64,000 bases of DNA from NCBI GenBank assembly GCA_910578865.1, contig CAJTRM010000001.1, positions 62,248 through 126,247 on the forward strand. The letters run 5' to 3'. Of this stretch, positions 32,134 through 41,300 are shown in pieces (the first letter of the stretch is position 1; each line of letters begins with the position of its first letter). The position numbers and the translations under genes were made by a program. The notes beneath the pieces were generated by a model. The model saw only the letters and a list, made by a program, of their open reading frames with translations, did not search any database and had not been told where the DNA came from. Source of the DNA: an uncultured Dorea sp. (GTDB lineage Bacteria > Bacillota_A > Clostridia > Lachnospirales > Lachnospiraceae).

Positions 32134-32150
32134 CCGCCCCTTGTGGGCGG
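32134..32150 (+). repeat. GC hairpin after VR2
   Basis: CCGCCC-CTTGT-GGGCGG, three bases after the stop. Loop identical to the VR1 hairpin, stem different. Confidence 0.75.
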
Positions 32151-32179
32151 TTATATTTTTTGAAAGGAGAAGTTTATAC

Positions 32180-32953
32180 ATGAGTATGAAGCCACTATCT
32201 AAAGCTCTCCGAAACATGGAAGATGCTCTTAGAAAACACAGTCCCGAAATACTTACCGGAATAGGTATTGCTGGAATGATCACAACAACTGTTCTGGCGG
32301 TACGAGCAACACCTAAAGCGCTGGTTTGTATTGATGAGAAGAGAGAAGAACTTCAAACTGAGAAACTACCGCCGAAAGAGTTGATTCTCGCCACATGGAA
32401 GTGTTATATTCCTGCAACAGCGATTGGTACGGCATCTGTACTTTGCCTTATCGGAGCAAGTTCTGTAAATGTCCGAAGAAGAGCGGCGTTGGCAACAGCA
32501 TATAGTTTGTCTGAATCAGCATTCCGAGAGTATCAGGAAAAAGTCATCGAGGCGATTGGTGAGAAGAAAGAAGAAACTATACGGGACTCTATAGCAAAGG
32601 AAAAGATTGAGCAGCATCCCGTGAGCACTCAACAGGTCATCATAACTGAAAGAGGAAATACTCTTTGTTACGATTCTGCATCCGGAAGATATTTTAAATC
32701 GGATATGGAGAAGCTGAAAAAAGCTGAAAATGAGTTAAATCGACGAATGCGGGATGAGATGTTTATATCCTGGAACGATTTCAATTATGAGGTTGGTCTT
32801 CCACATATGAGCATGGGCGATGACCTTGGATGGAATATTGATACCGGATATTTAGAGCTGCGGTTCAGCTCACAGATTGCCGATGACGGAACACCCTGCT
32901 TGGTAATTGACTATCATGTGGAACCCAGGTACGATTATCGGAATAACGGCTGA
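32180..32953 (+). CDS. DUF6353-like membrane protein, paralogue 2
   Basis: A 257-aa protein. Hydrophobic segment ILTGIGIAGMITTTVLAV (about residues 24-41), the family run RATPKALVCIDEKREEL, TWKCYIP and a second hydrophobic segment (about 80-98). The soluble C-terminal domain (from about residue 145) ends with GWNIDTGYLELRF and VIDYHVEPR. The ATG at 32180 has AAAGGAG upstream. Paired with variable protein 2. Confidence 0.75.
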   Translation: MSMKPLSKALRNMEDALRKHSPEILTGIGIAGMITTTVLAVRATPKALVCIDEKREELQTEKLPPKELILATWKCYIPATAIGTASVLCLIGASSVNVRRRAALATAYSLSESAFREYQEKVIEAIGEKKEETIRDSIAKEKIEQHPVSTQQVIITERGNTLCYDSASGRYFKSDMEKLKKAENELNRRMRDEMFISWNDFNYEVGLPHMSMGDDLGWNIDTGYLELRFSSQIADDGTPCLVIDYHVEPRYDYRNNG

Positions 32954-32958
32954 CAGCT

Positions 32959-32984
32959 CGCAAATTTTACAAGCACTTTAATGG
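32959..32984 (+). promoter_or_regulatory. 26-bp cassette element, copy 14
   Basis: CGCA, ACA at 11-13, C at 18, TAATGG end. It is 6 bases after the preceding stop with no terminator and precedes the gene at 33027. Confidence 0.75.
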
Positions 32985-33026
32985 AGAGAACCACTAAATT
33001 TCTTAATTATCGAAAGGAGAAGAAAA

Positions 33027-33302
33027 ATGGAACCTAATGAAATGATGGTAAATGAAAAGGTAGTTGGAACAGCAACAGAAGCAACCGAGGAGATCGTGAA
33101 GAAGAGTTCTGGTAAGGGATTCAAGATTGCGGCTGGTGTTGGTTTGGTAATCGTGATTGGCGGATTAGCCGTTAAGTACGTTATCATTCCGACAGCGAAC
33201 AAAATCAAAGCAAAGAAACAGCAGAGCTTTATTCCGGTAGATACGGAGGAGGTTGTTGACAGCACCGAGCAGGAAACCGATGAAGAGGATTCCGAAGAGT
33301 AA
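33027..33302 (+). CDS. Single-pass membrane protein with acidic tail
   Basis: A 91-aa protein. Residues 1-30 are polar, the segment IAAGVGLVIVIGGLAVKYVI (about 34-53) is hydrophobic, then a Lys-rich patch and a strongly acidic tail (TEQETDEEDSEE). Function unknown. Confidence 0.7.
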   Translation: MEPNEMMVNEKVVGTATEATEEIVKKSSGKGFKIAAGVGLVIVIGGLAVKYVIIPTANKIKAKKQQSFIPVDTEEVVDSTEQETDEEDSEE

Positions 33303-33337
33303 TCAAAAACTGAATAAAGGAAATAGTCGTTCTGGCT

Positions 33338-33375
33338 AAGGGAAAGTATCTGTAACAAGGTGCTTTCCCTTTTGT
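33338..33375 (+). terminator. Cassette terminator 12
   Basis: GGGAAAG / CTTTCCC stem, loop region with TGTAACAAGG, then TTTTGTT. Confidence 0.8.
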
Positions 33376-33401
33376 TATTTGGAACGGACTGGAGGTGTTT
33401 T

Positions 33402-33608
33402 ATGAACAGATATAGTTACAAGGGTCCTGTCATGGAATTTGAACAGTGCGTTTCAAATAATTGGGAAGGAACCACTTACGCCACATCTGAAAAGAAAGCA
33501 AGGAGTAATTTGGCTTATCAGTATAAAAGACAATTTAATAAAATAGCCGCAACAAGAGTAACTCTTCCGGGAAAACTGGTGGAAGTAATGAAAGGAGAAA
33601 AGCCGTGA
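33402..33608 (+). CDS. Small basic phage protein
   Basis: A 68-aa protein, basic, with YKGPVMEFEQCVSNNWEGTTYATSEKKARSNL giving a beta-then-helix layout (shown here only as the first part of its run, residues 6-37). The ATG at 33402 has GGAGG. Its end overlaps the next gene by 4 bases (GTGA). Confidence 0.65.
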   Translation: MNRYSYKGPVMEFEQCVSNNWEGTTYATSEKKARSNLAYQYKRQFNKIAATRVTLPGKLVEVMKGEKP

Positions 33609-34159
33609 GCAGAAATGATTGCGATTGGATATTTGGTTTTGGGATGATGGTAGCCGGTCTTATTGGACTTGGATATGGACTCGGCGTCCATTGTAAGATG
33701 AAAAAGCTTTGCGAAAAGCTCGATACAACGATTGAGGATTTGTCGAATGATGTTCCCATTGATATTCCGAAGGAAGTCATTGACCAGGCTGTGGAAAGAG
33801 CTGCTGAAAGGCGGGCTCGTTATGCTGTAGATAACGCGGCGGCAGATGTCATCAGCAAAATAAAGTCTGATATTCATAGTGAGGTTTCCGCTGCTGTATC
33901 AGATGAGCGAAAGAAAATTTCGGAACAGGTTACTAATACAATCGCAGAGAAGGTATCTAAGATTGATGAGGATGATCTGCGTAAAGACGTTGTTGCTAAG
34001 GCAAAAGACCAGATAGCAGCAAAGTTCGATAATAAGCTCGATGATATTCTGGAGGACTTCAACTCGAATCTTAGCAATGTTTCAAGGATTTACAGATCCA
34101 TTGCACAGACTATTGCCGGGACACAAAATGCGAGAGATGTGATGTTTAAAATGGTATAG
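33605..34159 (+). CDS. Membrane-anchored coiled-coil protein
   Basis: A 184-aa protein. It starts with GTG and an N-terminal hydrophobic segment (WIFGFGMMVAGLIGLGYGLG, residues 8-27), followed by a long alternating charged helix (residues 35-150) and a short C-terminal domain. The layout resembles YtxH-like or apolipoprotein-like membrane-linked coiled coils. It overlaps its neighbour by 4 bases. Confidence 0.7.
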   Translation: MSRNDCDWIFGFGMMVAGLIGLGYGLGVHCKMKKLCEKLDTTIEDLSNDVPIDIPKEVIDQAVERAAERRARYAVDNAAADVISKIKSDIHSEVSAAVSDERKKISEQVTNTIAEKVSKIDEDDLRKDVVAKAKDQIAAKFDNKLDDILEDFNSNLSNVSRIYRSIAQTIAGTQNARDVMFKMV

Positions 34160-34173
34160 GAAGGAGAGGGACA

Positions 34174-34800
34174 ATGGAATACGGAGGGAATTCCCATAAA
34201 ATGAAAGATGAGCAGAAGACTCTTCCCGACAAATCATCAGAAGAAAAGAAAATTGAAAAAGTCATCAGCGGTTCTGCCAAATCTAAGAAAAAAGGTGAGA
34301 TGCAGAAATTTGCTGATGTTTTTATTTCGGAAGATGTCGGAAATGTAAAAAATTATATTTTCATGGAAGTGCTTGTGCCGGCGGTAAAGAAAGCTATCTC
34401 CGACATTGTTACGAACGGTGTTGACATGATTCTTTACGGAGAAACCAGACAGAAGAAGAACTCGAATACTACAAAGGTTTCTTACGGAAAGTATTATGGA
34501 AATAGTAGAGAACAGGAACAGCGAAGCAGTAGTTACAGGCAGTCCGGGAGAACTGGCTTCGACTACGATGAGATTATATTTGAAACTCGTGGTGATGCCG
34601 AATCAGTTCTCGATGCTATGAACGAAATCATCAGTCAATACGGTGTTGTGAGTGTTGGCGATTTGTACGACCTTGCTGATGTATCCACCGATAACTTCGC
34701 AGTAAACAAGTATGGATGGACGGATATCGCTGGATGTAAGGCGGTTAGAGTACGTGATGGTTATGTTCTCAAACTGCCGAAAGCATACCCGATAAATTAA
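34174..34800 (+). CDS. Conserved phage protein of unknown function
   Basis: A 208-aa soluble protein: a disordered charged N-terminus (residues 1-45), a helical part, a Ser/Arg/Tyr-rich linker (SYGKYYGNSREQEQRSSSYR) and a globular C-terminus with SVGDLYDLADVSTDN, KYGWTDI and DGYVLKLPKA. This C-terminal pattern is found in proteins of several large phages, with no known function. Confidence 0.7.
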   Translation: MEYGGNSHKMKDEQKTLPDKSSEEKKIEKVISGSAKSKKKGEMQKFADVFISEDVGNVKNYIFMEVLVPAVKKAISDIVTNGVDMILYGETRQKKNSNTTKVSYGKYYGNSREQEQRSSSYRQSGRTGFDYDEIIFETRGDAESVLDAMNEIISQYGVVSVGDLYDLADVSTDNFAVNKYGWTDIAGCKAVRVRDGYVLKLPKAYPIN

Positions 34801-34814
34801 GGAGGAACTGTATA

Positions 34815-35102
34815 ATGCCAGAGACAATGTTAATACGTGACCAGATTTTGGATACAGCCAAGACCATCATTAACGGAGAACGTGAGGGTACATACGGAAA
34901 AGCAGAGGACAGCTTTGCTTCTATTGGTGCATTGTGGAGTGCATATTTGAAGCATGACGTCACTCCTACGGATGTCGCCAACATGATGGTTTTGATGAAG
35001 GTAGCTCGTAACGCATCCGGTGTCTATAAGGAAGACAATTGGATTGATATTTGCGGATATGCCGCATTGGGCGGAGAAATTCAGGAAAAGGAGAGTAAGT
35101 AA
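34815..35102 (+). CDS. DUF6378-like phage protein
   Basis: A 95-aa protein with the recurring phage pattern INGEREGTYGKAEDSF...IGALWSAYL, DVANMMVLMKVAR and DNWIDICGYAALG. The family is common in phages beside replication genes; its function is not known. Lies 2 bases before the 35105 gene. Confidence 0.75.
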   Translation: MPETMLIRDQILDTAKTIINGEREGTYGKAEDSFASIGALWSAYLKHDVTPTDVANMMVLMKVARNASGVYKEDNWIDICGYAALGGEIQEKESK

Positions 35103-35104
35103 AC

Positions 35105-36070
35105 ATGAAAAAAGATGAAATCATGAATAAGATGAGCGGAGCTTTCAATAATGTCAGCTTCAAGATGAAGAAACACAGCCCGGAAATTCTTATGGTGGCT
35201 GGTGTAGCCGGTGTAGTTGTGAGCGCTGTTATGGCGTGCAAGGCGACTCTTAAAGTCGATGCGATCATGGATGAGACTAAAGAGAAAATGGATAAAATTC
35301 ATAAAGCCGAGGAAGATGGTGTTACGGAATCCGGAGAAGATTACTTTGTAGAAGATGCGAAGAAAGATACAGCGATTGTCTATGCACAGACAGGTTTTAA
35401 ACTGGTGAAAACTTATGCGCCGGCTGTTGCGATTGGGACTTTGTCGATTGCGAGCATCCTTGCATCTAACAATATTCTTCGTAAGAGAAATGTGGCACTG
35501 GCAGCGGCTTACGCAACTGTTGACAAGAGCTTTAAAGAGTATCGTAACCGTGTAATCGAGAAATTTGGTCAGGAAGTTGATCGTGAGCTGAAGTACAATA
35601 TCAAGGCAGAAAAAGTACCGACTATTGAAGTGGATGAGGAGACCGGAAAAGAGAAAAAGGTAAAAAAGAATGCCTTTGTGGTGAATCCGTCTGACGTAAG
35701 TGGCTATGCCAGATTTTTCGAGAAGTATACAGTTGACGAGGATGGGAATTCTATCTTGAATCCTCACTGGGAGCCGAATAATGAATACAACATCATGTTT
35801 ATCAAGGCGCAGGAGAACTATGCAAACGATTTACTCAGAGCAAAGAAACGTCTGTTCCTGAATGATGTGTATGAGATGCTCGGACTTCCCAGAACAAAAG
35901 CTGGTCAGGTTGTAGGCTGGGTTTATGACGAGGACAATCCTGTGGGCGACAATTACGTTGATTTCGGAATGTATGCTGATAATCTGAGTTATTCTGATTT
36001 TGCAAATGGACTCGATCCGGCGATTTTGCTGGATTTTAATGTTGACGGAAACGTCTGGGAGACGATGTGA
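35105..36070 (+). CDS. DUF6353-like membrane protein, long paralogue 3
   Basis: A 321-aa protein. Hydrophobic segment ILMVAGVAGVVVSAVMAC (about residues 25-42), a second (YAPAVAIGTLSIASILAS, about 101-118), then a long soluble domain. The last 100 residues are homologous to the separate protein at 24007. Longest of four paralogues, so perhaps the ancestral form. Confidence 0.78.
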   Translation: MKKDEIMNKMSGAFNNVSFKMKKHSPEILMVAGVAGVVVSAVMACKATLKVDAIMDETKEKMDKIHKAEEDGVTESGEDYFVEDAKKDTAIVYAQTGFKLVKTYAPAVAIGTLSIASILASNNILRKRNVALAAAYATVDKSFKEYRNRVIEKFGQEVDRELKYNIKAEKVPTIEVDEETGKEKKVKKNAFVVNPSDVSGYARFFEKYTVDEDGNSILNPHWEPNNEYNIMFIKAQENYANDLLRAKKRLFLNDVYEMLGLPRTKAGQVVGWVYDEDNPVGDNYVDFGMYADNLSYSDFANGLDPAILLDFNVDGNVWETM

Positions 36071-36120
36071 ATGGATGGACTTGACAGTATCGGTTCGGGA
36101 GATTGGCATCGAACGATGGC

Positions 36121-36161
36121 AGACTATCCTTGTCTCGGCTCAAAAGAGATGAGGATAGTCT
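36121..36161 (+). terminator. Hairpin after the 35105 gene
   Basis: GACTATCCT / AGGATAGTC 9-bp stem with an inner CTC/GAG pairing, followed by TATTATATTT. Terminator or attenuator in front of the hydrolase gene. Confidence 0.7.
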
Positions 36162-36185
36162 ATTATATTTGAAGGGAGTTTTCAC

Positions 36186-36725
36186 ATGCGTAAAGTAACT
36201 ATGATCGCTGCTCTTCTTTTATCGGTTTTTATGTTTTTCCATAGCGATATTGCTGTGGGTGATGAGGTTGTGTATGCAGGTGATGTTACGGTAATACATA
36301 GTGCGATTCCTGAACCGATATTTGTTGATACATTACCAATGGTAACGACTAAACCACAGGAAGAAGAGGAAAATCTTTTGTCATACGAAGATATCTCACT
36401 GATTGCACTTGTCACGATGGCAGAAGCTGAGGGGGAATGCGAAGAAGGAAAACGTCTCGTGATTGACACAATCCTCAATCGTGTGGATTCTGAACATTTT
36501 CCTAATAATGTTTACGATGTTGTCTATCAAAGAAATCAATTTTCATCAATCTGGAACGGACGTATCGATTGTTGCGAAGTAAAAGAGGATATTTGTCAAC
36601 TTGTTAGAGAGGAATTGATTTCCCGTACCAACACTGACGTTATATTCTTCACAGCCGGTGAGTATAGCAAGTATGGGGTACCCATGTTTCAAGTAGAAAA
36701 CCACTATTTTTCAAGCTATGAATGA
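36186..36725 (+). CDS. SleB-like cell wall hydrolase with signal peptide
   Basis: A 179-aa protein. The N-terminus MRKVTMIAALLLSVFMFFHS looks like a signal peptide. The catalytic region ALVTMAEAEGECEEGKRLV (Glu in MAEAEGE), then ILNRVDSEHFPNNVYDVVY and NQFSSIWNG, fits the Hydrolase_2 (SleB/CwlJ) family of lytic transglycosylases. It may modify the wall during lysogeny or infection. It lies far from the expected lysis genes. Confidence 0.85.
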   Translation: MRKVTMIAALLLSVFMFFHSDIAVGDEVVYAGDVTVIHSAIPEPIFVDTLPMVTTKPQEEEENLLSYEDISLIALVTMAEAEGECEEGKRLVIDTILNRVDSEHFPNNVYDVVYQRNQFSSIWNGRIDCCEVKEDICQLVREELISRTNTDVIFFTAGEYSKYGVPMFQVENHYFSSYE

Positions 36726-36738
36726 AAGGAGAATAATT

Positions 36739-36843
36739 ATGAGTAATTTTGTATCGGTAATCGTATCTTATACCCTTGCAGCATTGGCCGGGGTTTGTTT
36801 TGTAGGAGGAGTTGCACTCTTATCAGACGGCAGGAGGGCGTAA
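36739..36843 (+). CDS. 34-aa hydrophobic peptide
   Basis: Begins MSNFVSVIVSYTLAALAGVC and is almost one transmembrane helix, ending with DGRRA. The ATG at 36739 has AAAGGAG. Its last codons (GGCAGGAGGGCG) supply the ribosome site of the next gene, so the two are translationally linked. Confidence 0.65.
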   Translation: MSNFVSVIVSYTLAALAGVCFVGGVALLSDGRRA

Positions 36844-36844
36844 G

Positions 36845-37009
36845 ATGATGGAAGGATTTGAAAGAACAATTTCAATACTGGATTATGTGTTGGATACTCC
36901 CAAGAAAAGACATATTACTGGGGGTATCCTTTTAAGTGTGTCTATGCTGTTTACAGGATTGGCACTTACGGTGATGACGATAAGAAGGGAGGACATGAAT
37001 GATGAGTAA
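36845..37009 (+). CDS. 54-aa single-pass membrane protein
   Basis: A soluble amphipathic start (EGFERTISILDYVLDTPKKR), then a hydrophobic segment (GGILLSVSMLFTGLALTVM). The ATG at 36845 lies one base after the preceding stop. Overlaps the next gene by 11 bases. Confidence 0.65.
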   Translation: MMEGFERTISILDYVLDTPKKRHITGGILLSVSMLFTGLALTVMTIRREDMNDE

Positions 37010-37580
37010 AGTAACAGGACTTATTATATTTGTTCTCGGAGCTGCAACGGGTTCTATTGTGACATGGCAGTTTGCAAAAAAGAAATATGAGCAGATTGCC
37101 GAGGAAGAGATCAATTCTGTAAAAGAGATGTTCTTAAAGCGTGAACAGGATGCTAGAGACGTTGAAATAACCGTAGAACCGCAGCCGAGTGTAGAAGCAA
37201 GTCTGAAAAAGTTTGAAGAGAAGCCTGATATATCCACTTATGCGGAGATATTAAAGAACGAGGCTTATGTACCGGAGGGAACAGAAATGGTCGAAAACAA
37301 GCCTTATGTAATCTCGCCGGATGAATTTGGCGAGAACGAGGATTATGACACAATAAGTCTTACATACTATGCAGACCAGGTTCTGGTGGATGATGGAGGC
37401 GACAAGATTGAAGATGTGGACGACGTAGTTGGAATGGAATCTCTGACACACTTTGGAGAATACGAGGACGATTCTGTCTTTGTAAGAAATGACAGATTGA
37501 GGTGTGACTACGAGATTCTCATGGATGAAAGGACTTATTCAGAAGCCCAGAAGGAACGTCCTCATCAGAGGGAGGCATAA
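36999..37580 (+). CDS. Membrane-anchored acidic phage protein
   Basis: A 193-aa protein with an N-terminal hydrophobic anchor (LIIFVLGAATGSIVTWQFA, residues 8-26), a short coiled coil, and a highly acidic C-terminal two thirds. The stretch FVRNDRLRCDYEILMDERTY near the C-terminus is conserved among such phage proteins by my recollection. The ATG at 36999 has GGGAGG 6 bases upstream. Confidence 0.7.
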   Translation: MMSKVTGLIIFVLGAATGSIVTWQFAKKKYEQIAEEEINSVKEMFLKREQDARDVEITVEPQPSVEASLKKFEEKPDISTYAEILKNEAYVPEGTEMVENKPYVISPDEFGENEDYDTISLTYYADQVLVDDGGDKIEDVDDVVGMESLTHFGEYEDDSVFVRNDRLRCDYEILMDERTYSEAQKERPHQREA

Positions 37581-38129
37581 ATGACAAGGAGCGAGCTGAA
37601 TAGCAAGTATTTTAACTGGATGTGCCAGCTCGTATTGGGTCGACGACACTCCAAAAGTCTATCCTATCGTAAACTTTTACGTTTCTTAAATCGTGTGGAT
37701 TTTTTCTATACGATTCCTATGGATGGAAATCGAGAAGGCGATGGGATAAACTTGCGATATCGTTTCGGTTATGAGAATTCATACAAGAGTTCCGAAATCA
37801 CAACGTATTTGGATAATCGGCCTTGTAGTGTTTTGGAGATGATGATCGCCCTCGCTATTCGTTGCGAAGAACATATTATGGATGACCCGGATATTGGTAA
37901 CCGGACGGGTCAGTGGTTCTGGAACATGATTGTAAATCTAGGTTTGGGTTCTATGACGGACGCAAAGTTTGACGAAGATTATGCAAACGAAGTAATTGAA
38001 CGGTTTCTGAATCGTCAATATGAACGGAATGGCGAGGGCGGTTTGTTTACCGTAGAGCATTGCAACCGGGATTTAAGAATGGTTGAAATCTGGTATCAGA
38101 TGTGTTGGTACCTGGATAAATTTGTATGA
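37581..38129 (+). CDS. Conserved phage protein of unknown function
   Basis: A 182-aa soluble protein that starts in the base after the preceding stop. Pattern: NWMCQLVLGRRHSKSLSYRK, FLNRVDFFYTIPMDGNREGD, LEMMIALAIRCEEHIMDDP, WFWNMIVNLGL. Rich in Trp and Tyr. It travels with the replication gene that follows; no catalytic motif is recognised. Confidence 0.72.
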   Translation: MTRSELNSKYFNWMCQLVLGRRHSKSLSYRKLLRFLNRVDFFYTIPMDGNREGDGINLRYRFGYENSYKSSEITTYLDNRPCSVLEMMIALAIRCEEHIMDDPDIGNRTGQWFWNMIVNLGLGSMTDAKFDEDYANEVIERFLNRQYERNGEGGLFTVEHCNRDLRMVEIWYQMCWYLDKFV

Positions 38130-38144
38130 ATTCGGAGGTACTGA

Positions 38145-38363
38145 ATGGCACATGGAGATGTATACAAATGGTTTGAATTATATTTTCCGCAATATGCAGG
38201 TGAGAATATAGAGATATGGTTCCCGAATGGTAGGAGCAGCATACGTGTAAGGCAGACAAATAAGCAGGAATTTATATTCACCTACAACGGAAAGGATAAC
38301 TGGAGATTTGAAACGGTTAAAAGCTTTATTAAAGGAAGGAAAGGAGAAAAGGTAATGAAATGA
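38145..38363 (+). CDS. Small phage protein upstream of the replication gene
   Basis: A 72-aa soluble protein (HGDVYKWFELYFPQYAGENI, NGRSSIRVRQTNKQEFIFTY), beta-rich. It overlaps the replication gene by 4 bases (ATGA), so they are translationally coupled. Confidence 0.68.
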   Translation: MAHGDVYKWFELYFPQYAGENIEIWFPNGRSSIRVRQTNKQEFIFTYNGKDNWRFETVKSFIKGRKGEKVMK

Positions 38364-41300
38364 TCGACTTTTTAACGATTTCGACACGTAGTAAAAAGCG
38401 TGGTGTTATAGAAATCTATCCAAAGTTCATTATCAAAAAAAGCGGCGATCTTATGATAAGAGGCGGTGATTTCTACGCTATCTGGATTGAAGAACGCGGT
38501 TTATGGTCTACGGATGAGCAGGATGCGTTACAGCTCATCGACCGCGAATTGGATAGGTATGCTGAAGAAAACCGCCAACGCTTTGACTCCGATATTATTA
38601 AAGTCCTGCACATGTGGGACGCTGAGTCCGGTATGATTGACTCATGGCATAAATATTGCCAAAAGCAGTTAAGAGATTCCTTCCATATGCTGGATGAAAA
38701 ACTTATATTTTCAAACACGCCAACAAATAAAAAAGATTACGCCAGTAAAAAGCTGAATTATCCGCTTGAAGCTGGCGATTTATCTGCTTACGACAAGCTG
38801 ATGTCTGTATTATATTCTGAGGAAGAAAGACGCAAGATTGAATGGGCGATTGGCTCTGTTGTATCCGGCGATTCAAAGAAATTACAGAAGTTTATGGTTT
38901 TATACGGAGCAGCAGGAACAGGTAAATCTACTGTTCTAAACATTATCCAGCAGCTTTTTGAAGGATATTATTCCGTGTTTGATGCTAAAGCTCTTGGTTC
39001 TGCAAGTAATTCGTTTGCATTAGAGGCGTTTAAAAGCAATCCTCTTGTGGCAATTCAGCATGATGGCGATTTGTCAAGGATAGAGGATAACACAAGACTG
39101 AACAGTTTGGTTTCTCATGAGTTGATGACGGTGAACGAGAAGTTTAAATCCACTTATGCTAATCGGTTTAAATGTTTTCTCTTTATGGGTACGAATAAGC
39201 CGGTAAAGATTACAGATGCAAAGTCTGGTCTTATCAGAAGATTGATTGATGTATCTCCGAGCGGTAACAAACTAAATCCAAAAGAGTATAAGACTATTGT
39301 GAAGCAGGTTGGGTTTGAACTTGGTGCGATTGCATATCACTGTCAGGAAGTATATCTAAGCGACACCGGTATGTTCGATGATTATATTCCAATCAGTATG
39401 CTTGGAGCATCAAATGATTTCTACAATTACATTATCGATTCATACCATGTGTTCAAGAAAGAGGACGGAACAACACTAAAAGCGGCTTGGGAAATGTATA
39501 AGACCTACTGTGATGAGGCGAAAGTTTTATATTCTTTGCCGCAAAGAGCATTTAAAGAGGAACTAAAGAACTATTTCAGGAACTATGACGAACGGTTTAA
39601 TCTTGAAGACGGTTCAAGAGTCCGCAGTTACTATTCTGGGTTTAGAACAGAAAAATTTGAACCCGAAAAAAATCCGGGAGGTGAAAATGGAAAAACAAAA
39701 TCAGGTACATCAATTGGAGGGGATAGCAGAATCAGTTTTAGACAAGTTCATTCAGATTTCCCATCAGAATTTGATATTTGCGGACGAGATTTCCCAGCTC
39801 AATATGCCAGTTCAAAAGAGACTCCGACAAAGAAATGGGAAGAAGTCACGACAAAATTGTCCGAGCTTGACACATCAAGGCTTCATTATGTCAAAGTCCC
39901 GGAGAATCATATAGTTATTGACTTTGATATTCCTGATGAGGATGGTAATAAATCCTTTGAAAAGAATCTCGAAGCAGCAAGTAAATGGCCGCCGACTTAT
40001 GCAGAGTTGAGTAAGAGTGGAGCCGGAATCCATCTTCATTATATTTATACCGGCGATCCAACGATGCTGAGTCGAATATATGACGATCACATAGAAGTTA
40101 AGGTGTTCAGTGGCAAAAGTTCACTGAGACGTAAATTGTCGAAGTGTAACGATTTGCCTATCGCAACAATTAGCTCTGGTTTACCAATGAAAGGAGAAAA
40201 CAAAATGGTAAATTTTGATGCAATCAAAAGCGAGAAAGGGCTTAGAACACTTATTAAGCGTAATCTGGAGAAAGAAATACATCCCGGAACTAAGCCCAGT
40301 ATCGATTTTATCTACAAGATACTGGAGGACGCATACTCCAGTGACCTGAACTATGATGTCACGGATATGCGAAATGCAGTATTGGCTTTCGCAGCCAGTA
40401 GTACCCATCAGGCAGATTACTGTATTAAGCTTGTAAATAAGATGCAGTTTAAGTCTGCCGACGCATCAGAAGGCGTTAAGAATGATGAGGCAAAGCTTAT
40501 ATTTTATGATGTGGAAGTATTCCCGAATCTCTTCCTCGTAAACTGGAAGATTGAAGGTGAAGGAAAGCCTGTTGTACGGATGATCAACCCAACACCGACT
40601 GAAATTGAAGAACTGATGCGGTTCCGTCTGGTAGGATTTAACTGCCGCCGCTACGACAATCATATTTTGTATGCGAGATTGATGGGTTATACAAACGAAC
40701 AGCTCTATAACTTGTCACAGAAAATCGTTGGGGCAAAGAAAGGCGCTAACAGAGACTGCTTTTTCGGTGAGGCATATAATGTGTCTTATACGGACGTCTA
40801 CGATTTCGCATCCGCTGGAAATAAAAAGAGTTTGAAGAAACTTGAAATCGAGATGGGAAATATTTCTATAAAGGAACTGGAAAAGAAAGGTTTCTCAGAT
40901 ACAGAAATTCGCATTATAAAGGCAGGAACTCATCATCAGGAATTAGGACTTCCATGGGATGAGCCGGTTCCTGAAGAACTTTGGACGAAGGTTGCTGAGT
41001 ATTGTGATAACGATGTTATTGCAACGGAAGCAGCCTTTATTTATTTGAAAGCGGACTGGACAGCAAGACAGATTCTGGCTGACTTAGCAGGTATGACAGT
41101 CAATGACACCACGAATACACTCACAACCAGGATTATATTTGGGAATGAGCGTAAGCCGCAGGATCAGTTCCACTATCGGAATCTTGCAGAGCCGGTATAT
41201 GATCTTGACGAGGCAACGTATAATTTCCTTGCGGAAGCTTGCCCGGAAATGATGCAACAAACTCATGGTGAGGCTGGAAGCTTTTTGCCGTATTTCCCTG

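Noticed and set aside
28921..32150. Search for a DGR reverse transcriptase or template near the variable genes
   Set aside because: No protein with reverse transcriptase motifs and no third copy of the GGGGTTCGTCCGG block was seen in the window.
39687..39914. 75-aa frame nested in the replication gene, with GGGAGG 5 bases before its ATG
   Set aside because: The protein looks plausible, but the main frame stays continuous and fits the helicase-primase linker of related proteins; kept only as a possible dual-coding site.
40190..40207. AAAGGAG plus in-frame ATG inside the replication gene, which would give an 844-aa polymerase alone
   Set aside because: The run GLPMKGENKM appears to be conserved coding sequence of this family, so the ribosome-site match may be chance; proteomics would decide.
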